Below, in pieces: positions 1-6,943 of a stretch of 33,776 nt of DNA. The stretch is from Anaerolineae bacterium. GTDB taxonomy: Bacteria; Chloroflexota; Anaerolineae; Anaerolineales; Villigracilaceae. Under the pieces are notes generated by a model. That model was not told where the DNA came from, made no database searches, and was given only the letters and a program-made list of their open reading frames with translations. The stretch lies in NCBI GenBank assembly GCA_018645405.1, contig JABGOQ010000138.1, positions 1 to 33,776 of the forward strand. The letters are read 5' to 3'. The position numbers and the translations under genes are program-made. Positions within the stretch are counted from its first letter, which is position 1, and each line of letters opens with the position of its first letter.

Positions 1-83
1 TCTTCAAAAGTTCCTAAGAAATTGGAAAGATCATCTTGTAATTTTATTGTTTCGATTTTTTCAAAAAAAGTTGGATATTTCAT
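1..83 (-). CDS. Truncated N-terminus of an unidentified protein (FmdE-like?)
   Basis: An open frame starts with ATG at 83 on the minus strand and runs off the left edge after 27 codons without a stop, so only the N-terminus is visible. It begins MKYPTFFEKIETIKL and continues to LGTFE. A weak purine-rich GAGAG lies about 7 nt before the ATG. From memory, the N-terminus resembles bacterial FmdE-like (formylmethanofuran dehydrogenase subunit E family) proteins, but 27 residues are too few to be sure. It is AT-rich like the methyltransferase upstream and could be the next gene of a cassette array, lying just past the attC-like region. Confidence 0.5.
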   Translation of the reverse strand, partial: MKYPTFFEKIETIKLQDDLSNFLGTFE

Positions 84-202
84 TTATTTACTCTCATCTG
101 GAGTTTGGAGTTGAAGCACAAGCCGGGGAGTGTGGGCACAATGCCGTCCACTGAACTTTGTATTGGAACGGTATCACATGGCAGGGCTTACGCATGAAAT
201 TT

Positions 203-284
203 AGCACCCAACGATGGCGTAAGCTGTCTCGACGATTTTGTGAACGCAACCCAATTTTACCCTGAAAAAACTGACCAAAAATCG
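203..284. repeat. Direct repeat copy A (attC-like half site)
   Basis: This stretch is about 80% identical by eye to 1421-1499, in the same orientation. Shared words include GGCGTAAGCTG, AACGCAACCC and TGAAAAAACT, with one small length difference. At its outer end is ACCCAAC (206-212), which fits the RYYYAAC core of integron attC sites, followed by GGCGTAAG as a possible L box. The two copies bracket the methyltransferase gene 486-1373. Confidence 0.75.
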
Positions 285-313
285 CGCCGCATACCTAAGC
301 CGAAGGCAGGTCA

Positions 314-443
314 GCTTAACGGCTTGTGTTATCTGTGTATAGGCAGGCGCGGATTCTGTTGGGGAGCAGGGAAAAAAATCGAAGCCAGAAAAATGCCTGA
401 AAATGCCGCATAATCCACGCATCAGATGCACGCTTTGTTGGAC
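314..443. other. Putative attC-like recombination site
   Basis: A 130-bp segment starts with GCTTAAC (RYYYAAC, 314-320) and ends with GTTGGAC (GTTRRRY, 437-443). These are the inverted core boxes expected at the two ends of an integron attC site. Between them the arms are imperfectly self-complementary; for example, the inner words ATCTG and CAGAT can pair. The size suits a long attC. A longer pairing, ACCCAAC (206) with GTTGGAC (443), 238 bp, is also possible. No integrase is in view. Nothing else in 84-485 looks coding: the open frame at 201-431 is just this repeat region read through. Confidence 0.4.
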
Positions 444-485
444 AAGAGTAGAAATAGTTAAAAAGACAGCAATCTAATTACGCGA

Positions 486-1373
486 CTATTTACTAGCACA
501 TATTGCAAATGTAGGGCCATTTAGGTGGTCAGGCCGATCAAAATTAATTTTCAGTTCCGTAAATCCAAACTGTCTTAGCGCTTTTATTATGCTATCTCGA
601 GTTAGCCATTTGCTGACTGGTTTTGGTCCACCGCAGAAACCTACCCAATCTAATTCTTTCTTATATGACTGTGTGGAGTATTCATACGAGACTCCATCGT
701 GTTCAAATAAACTAACGGGGCTGAATTTATGCTTTAGTTCTGTTCTATTGTTTATAATTCCTTGATCATAATAATGAGTCCAGATAAATAATCTGTCAGA
801 TACTCTTGACATTAATTTCAACAACCTGATAGGGTCTTCCATATGGTACAAAACGCCACTGGCAAAAACCATATCGTATTTTGAGTTGTCATTCTCAAGA
901 AAGGAAATAAAATCACCCAACATAAACTCTACTCTATTTAGTTTAAATATCTCTTTAATGCACAGGCATTTTAAAAAAGCGCGTGTATTGGCCTCAATGG
1001 ATGTAACTTTATTGGCATTTTTGCTATTAAACATATAGGAATGCCCACCTTCGAGAGGCCCCAATTCTAGTATGTTCCAATTAGAGAAGTTACCAAAAAT
1101 TTGTTCTGCCCACGTAACACGGTTATCTTCGAACAATTTGGCTGTTCCCGGTTGCGTAGCCAACTTTAAATTATTGGGTTGTTGAGATGACCATTCTCCT
1201 TTGAACATATCAAGTATATTTTGATTGCTTGGCTCTGTTAGTATATATACATCTGGATTTTCCACAGGACTGTTTTGGGCGATTTTCAAGCGTAGCTCAT
1301 CTCGTTCAGCGATAAAATTTTTTATAGTTGGGATTCTTTTAATGATCGACTTTATTATATTTGAGACTGGCAT
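486..1373 (-). CDS. Class I SAM-dependent methyltransferase (CmoB/DUF1698-like)
   Basis: This 295-residue protein has a Rossmann methyltransferase core. Motif I is degenerate, with ILELGPLEGGHS at 101-112 instead of the usual GxGxG. The acidic strand 2 (SIEANTRA) starts at 125, a GDF follows at 153-155, and YDMVFASGVLYHMEDP is the post-motif that resembles the tRNA wobble-uridine methyltransferase (CmoB/DUF1698) group. An N-terminal extension of about 95 residues is unassigned. The substrate is unknown. GAGAG lies about 7 nt before the ATG. The gene is clearly more AT-rich than its neighbours and sits between two direct repeats with attC-like boxes, which suggests acquisition as a cassette. 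Confidence 0.85.
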   Translation of the reverse strand: MPVSNIIKSIIKRIPTIKNFIAERDELRLKIAQNSPVENPDVYILTEPSNQNILDMFKGEWSSQQPNNLKLATQPGTAKLFEDNRVTWAEQIFGNFSNWNILELGPLEGGHSYMFNSKNANKVTSIEANTRAFLKCLCIKEIFKLNRVEFMLGDFISFLENDNSKYDMVFASGVLYHMEDPIRLLKLMSRVSDRLFIWTHYYDQGIINNRTELKHKFSPVSLFEHDGVSYEYSTQSYKKELDWVGFCGGPKPVSKWLTRDSIIKALRQFGFTELKINFDRPDHLNGPTFAICASK

Positions 1374-1420
1374 TTTTAAACTCTCTTTTTAATTGTTTAT
1401 ATGATACTGTTTTTCAAAAC

Positions 1421-1499
1421 AGCACAACGTGGGCGTAAGCTGGCCGCCGATTTACCAAACGCAACCCGATTTCACCTTGAAAAAACTTAGCAAAAACCA
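1421..1499. repeat. Direct repeat copy B (attC-like half site)
   Basis: Partner of the repeat at 203-284, upstream of the methyltransferase. Its edge reads GCACAAC (1422-1428), one mismatch from RYYYAAC, then GGCGTAAGCTG. A perfect small inverted repeat, CTGTTTT/AAAACAG (1407-1422), abuts it. I found no convincing second core box, so this copy may be a half site or decayed. The remaining bases to 1568 show nothing else. Confidence 0.7.
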
Positions 1500-1568
1500 C
1501 TTTTATTTGAAAAGGAGAACATTTTCAAATAACGGTATCAACCCCAAATCAAGAACGTTTCGTCGAGA

Positions 1569-1784
1569 TCAGTCCCAGCTTTCCCCATCTTCGTTATCAT
1601 CCATGTCGATCTCGATATCTTCTATATCCCAATCCTCGTAACTTCCATCTTTCTCTACAAGATCGTCTTCTGTTTGCGCATAGGTTGTGCAGCCGATATC
1701 CGGGTCAATTTCAACCGATGGGGCTGTGCAAATATCATCGTCGAGATATAAACAGTTGAAGTATAGGCAGCGAATGCGCGGCAT
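1569..1784 (-). CDS. Small acidic four-cysteine protein (DUF1540-like layout)
   Basis: A 71-residue protein. The N-terminal half holds four cysteines (C6, C11, C19, C32) in a C-x4-C-x7-C-x12-C pattern followed by T-T-Y. This is similar in layout to the DUF1540 Cys motif, which could bind a metal. The C-terminal half is strongly acidic (DWDIEDIEIDMDD). AAGGAGA lies 5-6 nt before the ATG, which strongly supports translation. It begins 12 bp after the VKOR gene and ends the rel-moeA-VKOR operon, so it could be a redox partner or substrate of that membrane oxidoreductase; that is only an inference from position. The DUF1540 link is tentative. Confidence 0.75.
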   Translation of the reverse strand: MPRIRCLYFNCLYLDDDICTAPSVEIDPDIGCTTYAQTEDDLVEKDGSYEDWDIEDIEIDMDDNEDGESWD

Positions 1785-1796
1785 GGGAGTCTCCTT

Positions 1797-2222
1797 TTAG
1801 ACACCTTCTCTCTTAAGGCGCACGATGGAAACGACAAAGATAATTGTAATCACAATTGCCGAAAGGATGCAATAAGGGCACCAGGCGTGAAGCACAAATT
1901 CTTCAAGATAAGAAAGATAAATTGAGTAGAGTACGCCGATCAGGCTGATTCCAAAGAGGGCGAGGGTGCCATTTTCTTTGAGAAAATCTACGCGAGATTC
2001 GTAAAGAAGAATAGCAATAATAGCCAAATAGGTCGCCATGCCAAAAATCGCAACAGGGATACCGAATACTTCTGAGTAGCGACTGGTGTTAACGGTGAAG
2101 CAATCGCCAAGCCCGGGGGCACAGAGAACTTCGTTATGTGAGAGCTTAACCCAGGTGAGATAAGCAGAATCGAGCAGGCCAATAATTGCGGCTATTAGCG
2201 CATAGATATTGAGTTTTTTCAT
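1797..2222 (-). CDS. Vitamin K epoxide reductase (VKOR) family protein
   Basis: A 141-residue integral membrane protein of the VKOR family, which reoxidises thioredoxin-like partners (DsbA type) by passing electrons to quinones. It has about four transmembrane helices. The loop pair is CAPGLGDC, followed by the conserved segment SRYSEVFGIPVAI. The active-site CxxC is WCPYC near the C-terminus. The size is that of a stand-alone VKOR domain without a fused thioredoxin. I chose ATG 2222 because the protein then starts directly with MKKLNIYALIAAI. AAGGA lies about 14 nt upstream, which is long; a TTG at 2270 inside moeA, preceded by GAGG, is an alternative that adds 16 residues. It lies downstream of moeA in one operon. 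Confidence 0.88.
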   Translation of the reverse strand: MKKLNIYALIAAIIGLLDSAYLTWVKLSHNEVLCAPGLGDCFTVNTSRYSEVFGIPVAIFGMATYLAIIAILLYESRVDFLKENGTLALFGISLIGVLYSIYLSYLEEFVLHAWCPYCILSAIVITIIFVVSIVRLKREGV

Positions 2223-2251
2223 TGGATGTGATTTTTCCTTGTCTATTCTTG

Positions 2252-3484
2252 TTATGAGTTCAAGAGCCAAGCTTCTACCTCGGCTCCTTTATTTAACGAT
2301 TTTACCCCCGCAGGGATAATGAGTAAAGCGTTCGCTTGCACCATTGAGAAGAGATTTCCGGAGCCTTGATGCCCGGTAAGTTGCGCATTTAGCTGACCAT
2401 TTTCTCTGTGAATTATCGCGCGGAGATAGCTCTCTCTTCCATCGGATTGGAGCGGCTCCGCCAGCCGCACACGCATGTGACCTTGGGCTTGCGTGCGACG
2501 CCCAAGCATTTTCTTGACGACAGGGCGAACAAAAACCATAAACCCAACGAAAGCCGAAACAGGGTTCCCTGCTAACCCGATAAAGGGGATATTTTTATAC
2601 GCTCCAAAAGTGAGCGGTTTGCCGGGGCGCATATTGATCCGCCAAAAACTCAATGCGCCATCTTTTTCGATAACAGCCCTGATATAGTCGAAAGACCCCA
2701 TACTGACTCCCGCCGAAGAAAGAATCAGGTCTGCGTCTTTGGCTTTCTCCAATGCGGCCCTAACAGATTCTGGCGTATCAGCTGCCACGCCAAGGGGGAT
2801 GATCTCGCATCCCGCAGCGTTGAGCATGGCGCGTAAGGTATAGGAATTAACATCGTAGATTTTCCCATCGCTAAGCGGTTCATCTACCGAGAGCAACTCA
2901 TCTCCACTGGAGAGCAGGGCAACGCGAGGTTTGCGGGTTACAGGCACTTGAGCAACGCCAAGCATGGCAAGCATCCCCAAATCTTGGGCACGGAGGCGTT
3001 GCCCGTGCGGGAGGATGCTCTCGCCGCGACGAATATCGCTACCCCGTTTACGGATGTTGGCACCCAATTTTGCGGCTTTGAAAATAGCCACTTTTTCAGG
3101 GAGGGGCGTGCCGGGCGCACGTTGATTGAAATCCGTTTCTTCTACCGGAACAACCGCATCTGCTCCAGGGGGGAGAGGGGCACCTGTCATGATGCGTGCG
3201 GCTTGTCCGGGTTGGATTTTTTTTGTCGGCATTTTTCCAGCGGGGATATCGTCTACGACCTCGAGGCTGATCGGAGTGGACGAGCCAGCCTGGGTCACGT
3301 CTGCCGCGCAGAGGGCGAATCCGTCCATCGATGAATTATCGAAGAGGGGCAGATCTGTCCCCGCGAGAATATCTTCGGCGAGAACACGCCCGACCGATTT
3401 ATCCAAAAAAATCGTTGTTTTTTCAAGAATTTGAAATGAAGCTAAGATGCGTTTAAGAGCATCACTTACTGAAAGAAGACTCAT
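2252..3484 (-). CDS. moeA: Molybdopterin molybdotransferase MoeA
   Basis: A 410-residue protein of the normal MoeA length. MoeA inserts molybdate into adenylylated molybdopterin, the last common step of Moco synthesis. Visible hallmarks are the N-terminal DNSSMDGFAL segment, RIMTGAPLPPGADAVVPVEE, the central SSGDEL and GVSMGSFDYI of the MoCF-like domain, MRPGKPLTFG, and GLAGNPVSAFV, where the family more often has G-x-PGNPVS. The C-terminal beta-barrel domain follows from about residue 335. It begins 9 bp after the rel stop codon, so it is co-transcribed with rel. Its product would serve the molybdenum hydroxylase encoded at 16.4-20.5 kb. Confidence 0.95.
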   Translation of the reverse strand: MSLLSVSDALKRILASFQILEKTTIFLDKSVGRVLAEDILAGTDLPLFDNSSMDGFALCAADVTQAGSSTPISLEVVDDIPAGKMPTKKIQPGQAARIMTGAPLPPGADAVVPVEETDFNQRAPGTPLPEKVAIFKAAKLGANIRKRGSDIRRGESILPHGQRLRAQDLGMLAMLGVAQVPVTRKPRVALLSSGDELLSVDEPLSDGKIYDVNSYTLRAMLNAAGCEIIPLGVAADTPESVRAALEKAKDADLILSSAGVSMGSFDYIRAVIEKDGALSFWRINMRPGKPLTFGAYKNIPFIGLAGNPVSAFVGFMVFVRPVVKKMLGRRTQAQGHMRVRLAEPLQSDGRESYLRAIIHRENGQLNAQLTGHQGSGNLFSMVQANALLIIPAGVKSLNKGAEVEAWLLNS

Positions 3485-3493
3485 AATTTTTTA

Positions 3494-5752
3494 CTACCCC
3501 GGCCTATCTCGCTGGGCTTCAAGCACATTGGGGATATTTTCAATCCTTGCCAACAAACTGCTGAGTTCTTTGATATCACTGACTTCGATGACCAGTTGAA
3601 TATCGGCAACCCCTTTATCCACTTTGACTTTGGCGTCAATAATATTGATGCTGGCATTAGAGAGAATATAGGTAATATCTCCGAAGAGCCCGCTACGGTC
3701 AAAGGCAGAGACACGAATGGGAACAGGGTAGGTGCGCGCGAGAGCGCCCCATGCCACCTTAACCAAACGTTCTCTATCATTTGTGCGGAGAATATTGGGG
3801 CAATCACTGCGATGGATGGTTGCCCCGCGTCCCCGCGTAATATAGCCGATGATCTCATCGCCGGGGGTGGGGTTGCAGCACTTCGCGATATTGGTGAGCA
3901 AACCTTTTAGCCCAACAACATTGATTGCATCGGTAGCATCGGTACTGCTCGCAGATGGGCGAGTAGATGGGAGAATTTCTTCCATTTCTTGCTCATCATC
4001 AGGCAGTTGCGGGATGATCGCATTAACGGATAGATCGCCGTGCCCCAACGCAAGCGAAAGGTCTTCTACGCTACGATAGCCCATTTCGCGAGCGAGTTTT
4101 TCGAAATTTGTTTTCTCTTTTACGCCAACACGCTGGAGTTCTTTTTCAAGCAGCGTGCGCCCTTGCGTAATATTTTGTTCACGGTTTTGTTTACGGAACC
4201 AGACGCGCATCTTTGATTTGGCACGCTGTGTTTTGACCAAGCCTAAATTTGCGTTAAGCCAATCTCGGCTGGGACCGCCGCGTTTGGCCGTCAGGATATG
4301 AACTTGCTCACCCGTTTTTAGTTCATAGCTGAGCGAAACAAGTTTTCCGTTTACTTTTGCGCCGCGGCAGCGATGTCCCACATCGGTATGGATGTGGTAG
4401 GCAAAATCAATTGGCGTTGAGCCAGCGGGCAGATCAATGATGTCGCCATTTGGGGTGAAAATATAAACGCGGTCTTGAAAAACATCCGTTTTCATGCTTT
4501 CGACAAACTCGGTCGCGTCGCTTACATCTGTTTGCCACTCCATCATTCGGCGAATATCATCAATTCGTTGGTTATAGGAAGAGTTTTCCCCGTTTCCGCC
4601 CTCTTTATATTGCCAATGGGATGCGATCCCGAACTCAGCATTGGCGTGCATTTCATCTGTGCGGATCTGAATCTCGAGAGGCTTTCCGTCCTCGTAAATT
4701 ACAGCTGTGTGCAAAGATTGATAAAAATTTTCTTTAGGCGCGGCAATATAATCATCAAATTCATTTGGCAAAGGACGCCAGCGTGTGTGGATCAATCCCA
4801 AAGAGGAGTAACAAGATGGAACATCAGGAACAAGGACACGTATCGCCCGAACATCTCTCACCATTTCAAAAGGTTTGTTTTTGCTCAACATCTTGCGGTA
4901 AATTGAATAGATATGCTTGGGGCGTCCAAATACTTTTGCGTCAATTCCCTCGCGTTTGAACATCTTTTTCAACTCAACCACCATCGTCTTGATCTCATCT
5001 TCGCGCAATTTTCGGCGAGCAGTTAGATGCGATGCGATTTCCTTATATTCTTCGGGGTTCGTATGGCGAAAGCTAAGGTCTTCCAATTCCCACTTGACTT
5101 GCCAGATGCCCATTCTGTTGGCGAGAGGAGCAAAAATTTCGAGCGTTTGTTTTGCAATCCGTTTGCGTTTATGCTCTGGCATAAAGCCCAGCGTGCGCAT
5201 ATTATGCAAGCGATCCGCCAGCTTAATTAAGACAACGCGGATATCATTATCCATTGCCAGGAAAGTTTTCCGCAAAGTTTCCGAAGCCATATCAGGACTA
5301 CGTCCCAGCAGGGCGGGCTTGGGATAGGATTCTTCCGCATCGCTCCCCTTTTGACCTGATTCCCTTATTTCAGCAGTGAGTTGCTCTGCATGTTGGTCGT
5401 CTCTTGAAACACGCGGTAAATTGGTTAATTTCGTTACTCCATCCACCAGATTTGTGATTTCCCCTCCAAAATCGCGTTGCAAATCTTCCAGGGTGATCTC
5501 AGTATCCTCAACTGTGTCATGGAGCAACCCCGCAGCCACTGCAGCAGGAGGGACTTGCAACTCTGCCAAAATGGATGCCACTGCAAGGCAGTGCATCACA
5601 TAAGGTTCGCCAGACGCGCGTTTTTGCGGCCGGTGAGCCTCCTCAGCGATACGGTAGGCGCGTTGAATTAAATCCTTATCTGTAGGGCTGTAATAGCTCG
5701 GGAGCTGTTCAAGTAATCCATTAATGGTGACTGCAACGGTTGTGCTTTTCAT
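3494..5752 (-). CDS. rel: Rel/SpoT-type (p)ppGpp synthetase/hydrolase
   Basis: A 752-residue long RelA/SpoT homologue that makes and degrades (p)ppGpp. The HD hydrolase domain (about 25-200) keeps H54, the H78-D79...E82-D83 motif and D180 in IKLADRLHNMRTL, so hydrolysis should work. An insert at about 133-157 lengthens a loop. The synthetase domain (about 260-385) contains GRPKHIYSIYRKM and EFDDYIAAPKENFYQSLHT. Its 331-334 motif is EFDD, the EXDD type of monofunctional RelA, not the RXKD usual in bifunctional enzymes. TGS starts near 428, a conserved-Cys segment (AKCCNPTPGDEIIGY) near 620, and an ACT domain ends the protein. AGGG lies 5 nt before the ATG. It leads an operon with moeA. Confidence 0.96.
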   Translation of the reverse strand: MKSTTVAVTINGLLEQLPSYYSPTDKDLIQRAYRIAEEAHRPQKRASGEPYVMHCLAVASILAELQVPPAAVAAGLLHDTVEDTEITLEDLQRDFGGEITNLVDGVTKLTNLPRVSRDDQHAEQLTAEIRESGQKGSDAEESYPKPALLGRSPDMASETLRKTFLAMDNDIRVVLIKLADRLHNMRTLGFMPEHKRKRIAKQTLEIFAPLANRMGIWQVKWELEDLSFRHTNPEEYKEIASHLTARRKLREDEIKTMVVELKKMFKREGIDAKVFGRPKHIYSIYRKMLSKNKPFEMVRDVRAIRVLVPDVPSCYSSLGLIHTRWRPLPNEFDDYIAAPKENFYQSLHTAVIYEDGKPLEIQIRTDEMHANAEFGIASHWQYKEGGNGENSSYNQRIDDIRRMMEWQTDVSDATEFVESMKTDVFQDRVYIFTPNGDIIDLPAGSTPIDFAYHIHTDVGHRCRGAKVNGKLVSLSYELKTGEQVHILTAKRGGPSRDWLNANLGLVKTQRAKSKMRVWFRKQNREQNITQGRTLLEKELQRVGVKEKTNFEKLAREMGYRSVEDLSLALGHGDLSVNAIIPQLPDDEQEMEEILPSTRPSASSTDATDAINVVGLKGLLTNIAKCCNPTPGDEIIGYITRGRGATIHRSDCPNILRTNDRERLVKVAWGALARTYPVPIRVSAFDRSGLFGDITYILSNASINIIDAKVKVDKGVADIQLVIEVSDIKELSSLLARIENIPNVLEAQRDRPG

Positions 5753-5761
5753 ATTGACCCT

Positions 5762-5789
5762 ATTTTAGCCTATGCTGTCTGGATGTCAA
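5762..5789 (-). promoter_or_regulatory. Promoter of rel operon
   Basis: On the minus strand TTGACA (5789-5784) is followed after 16 bp by TAAAAT (5767-5762). A start near 5755 would lie only about 3 nt before the rel ATG (5752), so this transcript would be almost leaderless and the AGGG before the ATG would be largely excluded. The -35 box is inside the left arm of a perfect palindrome (5781-5790/5797-5806). Confidence 0.6.
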
Positions 5790-5806
5790 ACAACGCTTTG
5801 ACATCC
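5781..5806. promoter_or_regulatory. Perfect 10-bp inverted repeat between divergent promoters
   Basis: GGATGTCAAA at 5781-5790 and TTTGACATCC at 5797-5806 are exact reverse complements separated by 6 bp. Each arm contains a consensus TTGACA -35 box, one for rel (minus) and one for mtnA (plus). The symmetry may be an operator, or simply two back-to-back -35 elements; either way the two polymerases would compete for the site. Confidence 0.65.
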
Positions 5807-5826
5807 AAACTCTCTCATGCTAAACT
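5798..5826 (+). promoter_or_regulatory. Promoter of mtnA-adoK
   Basis: TTGACA (5798-5803), 17 bp, then TAAACT (5821-5826) preceded by TGC, which forms an extended -10. The predicted start is near 5833, giving a leader of about 65 nt that contains a terminator-like hairpin. It is arranged back to back with the rel promoter. Confidence 0.6.
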
Positions 5827-5841
5827 ACCTCCATTCATCAC

Positions 5842-5868
5842 AGCGTGCTCAAAAGAGCGCGCTTTTTT
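5842..5868 (+). terminator. Terminator-like hairpin in the mtnA leader (attenuator?)
   Basis: GCGTGCTC (5843-5850), loop AAAA, GAGCGCGC (5855-5862), then six T residues. The 8-bp stem has one wobble position and can be extended by an A-T pair. It lies between the mtnA promoter and the mtnA SD, in the sense direction. It could be an attenuator controlling methionine salvage. I do not recognise an S-box or other riboswitch around it. Confidence 0.6.
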
Positions 5869-5897
5869 CGGGCAAATTGCTCGGTAGGAAGGTAAAT

Positions 5898-6941
5898 ATG
5901 AGAGCCGTATTCTGGGATTATGAAAAGAACGAAACAAAAATGATTGACCAGCGTCTCCTGCCAGAGAGCTTTGAGATCGTGTCATTTCAGCATTATGCAG
6001 ATGTTGGCAAAGCGATTACCGATATGGTAATTCGTGGCGCCCCCGCAATTGGAGGTGCAGCCGGCTTTGGGATGGCTTTAGCCGCCATGGAATCGGATGC
6101 GCGTGACCTCGCCTCGCTTCGCACGTATATTCAACTTGCCTCCGATAAACTACGTGTTGCCCGCCCCACGGCAGTTAACCTCGCCTGGGCATTAGACAGG
6201 ATGTTGGCTGTAGCAGATACCGTTGAAGGTAGCGCAGATGATCTTCGTGAAGCCATGCTCAAAGAAGCCCAAGCCATAGCCGATGAAGATGTCGAGATCA
6301 ACAAACGCATGGCAGAATATGGCGCAGCATTAATTGAAGATGGCGATACTATCATTCATCATTGCAACACAGGTTCCCTCGCTACGGTTGATTGGGGAAC
6401 CGCACTGGGCGTAATCCATACAGCACATGAACAAGGCAAAAACATTCATGTTTTAGTGGATGAGACTCGCCCACGCTTGCAAGGCTCACGTCTCACCGCG
6501 TGGGAACTAGAGCAATACGGCATTCCCTACGATATTATCAGCGACAATATGGCGGGGCATTTCTTGCACACAGGGCAAGTTCAACGCGTTGTTTTCGGTT
6601 CAGATCGCACCGCTGCGAATGGAGATGTGGTCAATAAAATCGGAACCTATATGCTCGCTTTAGCGGCAAAAGACAATGATATTCCCGCTTATGCCGTTGT
6701 CCCCACTTCCACAGTAGATTTATCTCTCGCGTATGGTGGCTTGATTCCCATCGAAGAACGTGGACAAGAAGAAGTTCTCAGCCTTGAGCTTTTAGGGCGC
6801 AAAGCCTCCCCAGAAAACGCAACAGCCCGCAATATTGCCTTTGATGTTACGCCGCATCGCCTCGTCACCGCAATTGTGACCGAAAACGGAGTGGTATATC
6901 CGCCCTTTACCGAAAATCTAAAGAAAGTAGTTGGTCTCTAA
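5898..6941 (+). CDS. mtnA: S-methyl-5-thioribose-1-phosphate isomerase
   Basis: A 347-residue protein that isomerises methylthioribose-1-phosphate to methylthioribulose-1-phosphate in the methionine salvage pathway. Motifs are RGAPAIGGAAGFG (46-58), HHCNTGSLATVDWGTALG with catalytic C156, DETRPRLQGSRLTAWEL (188-204), and GSDRTAANGDVVNKIGTY with catalytic D236. I chose ATG 5898 because GGAAGG lies 5 nt upstream and the length then fits the family; a start at 5817 would overlap the -10 box. It is followed 2 bp later by the adenosine kinase gene, so both recycle products of SAM-using enzymes. No other mtn genes are in the window. Confidence 0.96.
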   Translation: MRAVFWDYEKNETKMIDQRLLPESFEIVSFQHYADVGKAITDMVIRGAPAIGGAAGFGMALAAMESDARDLASLRTYIQLASDKLRVARPTAVNLAWALDRMLAVADTVEGSADDLREAMLKEAQAIADEDVEINKRMAEYGAALIEDGDTIIHHCNTGSLATVDWGTALGVIHTAHEQGKNIHVLVDETRPRLQGSRLTAWELEQYGIPYDIISDNMAGHFLHTGQVQRVVFGSDRTAANGDVVNKIGTYMLALAAKDNDIPAYAVVPTSTVDLSLAYGGLIPIEERGQEEVLSLELLGRKASPENATARNIAFDVTPHRLVTAIVTENGVVYPPFTENLKKVVGL

Positions 6942-6943
6942 TT

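Noticed and set aside
201..431. 76-codon minus-strand open frame in the left intergenic region
   Set aside because: It runs through the repeat and attC-like DNA, has no SD, and its product resembles nothing; it is better explained as open by chance.
1684..1690. GTTGTGC as the partner core box for the copy B repeat
   Set aside because: It complements GCACAAC (1422) exactly, but it lies inside the small acidic gene, 269 bp away, and does not fit GTTRRRY; a 7-base match can be chance.
4475..4906. 143-codon plus-strand open frame
   Set aside because: Antisense to the conserved synthetase/TGS region of rel, with no SD or recognisable motif.
5817..5897. Earlier in-frame ATG for mtnA
   Set aside because: It overlaps the predicted -10 box, adds residues not found in MtnA, and lacks an SD; ATG 5898 has GGAAGG.
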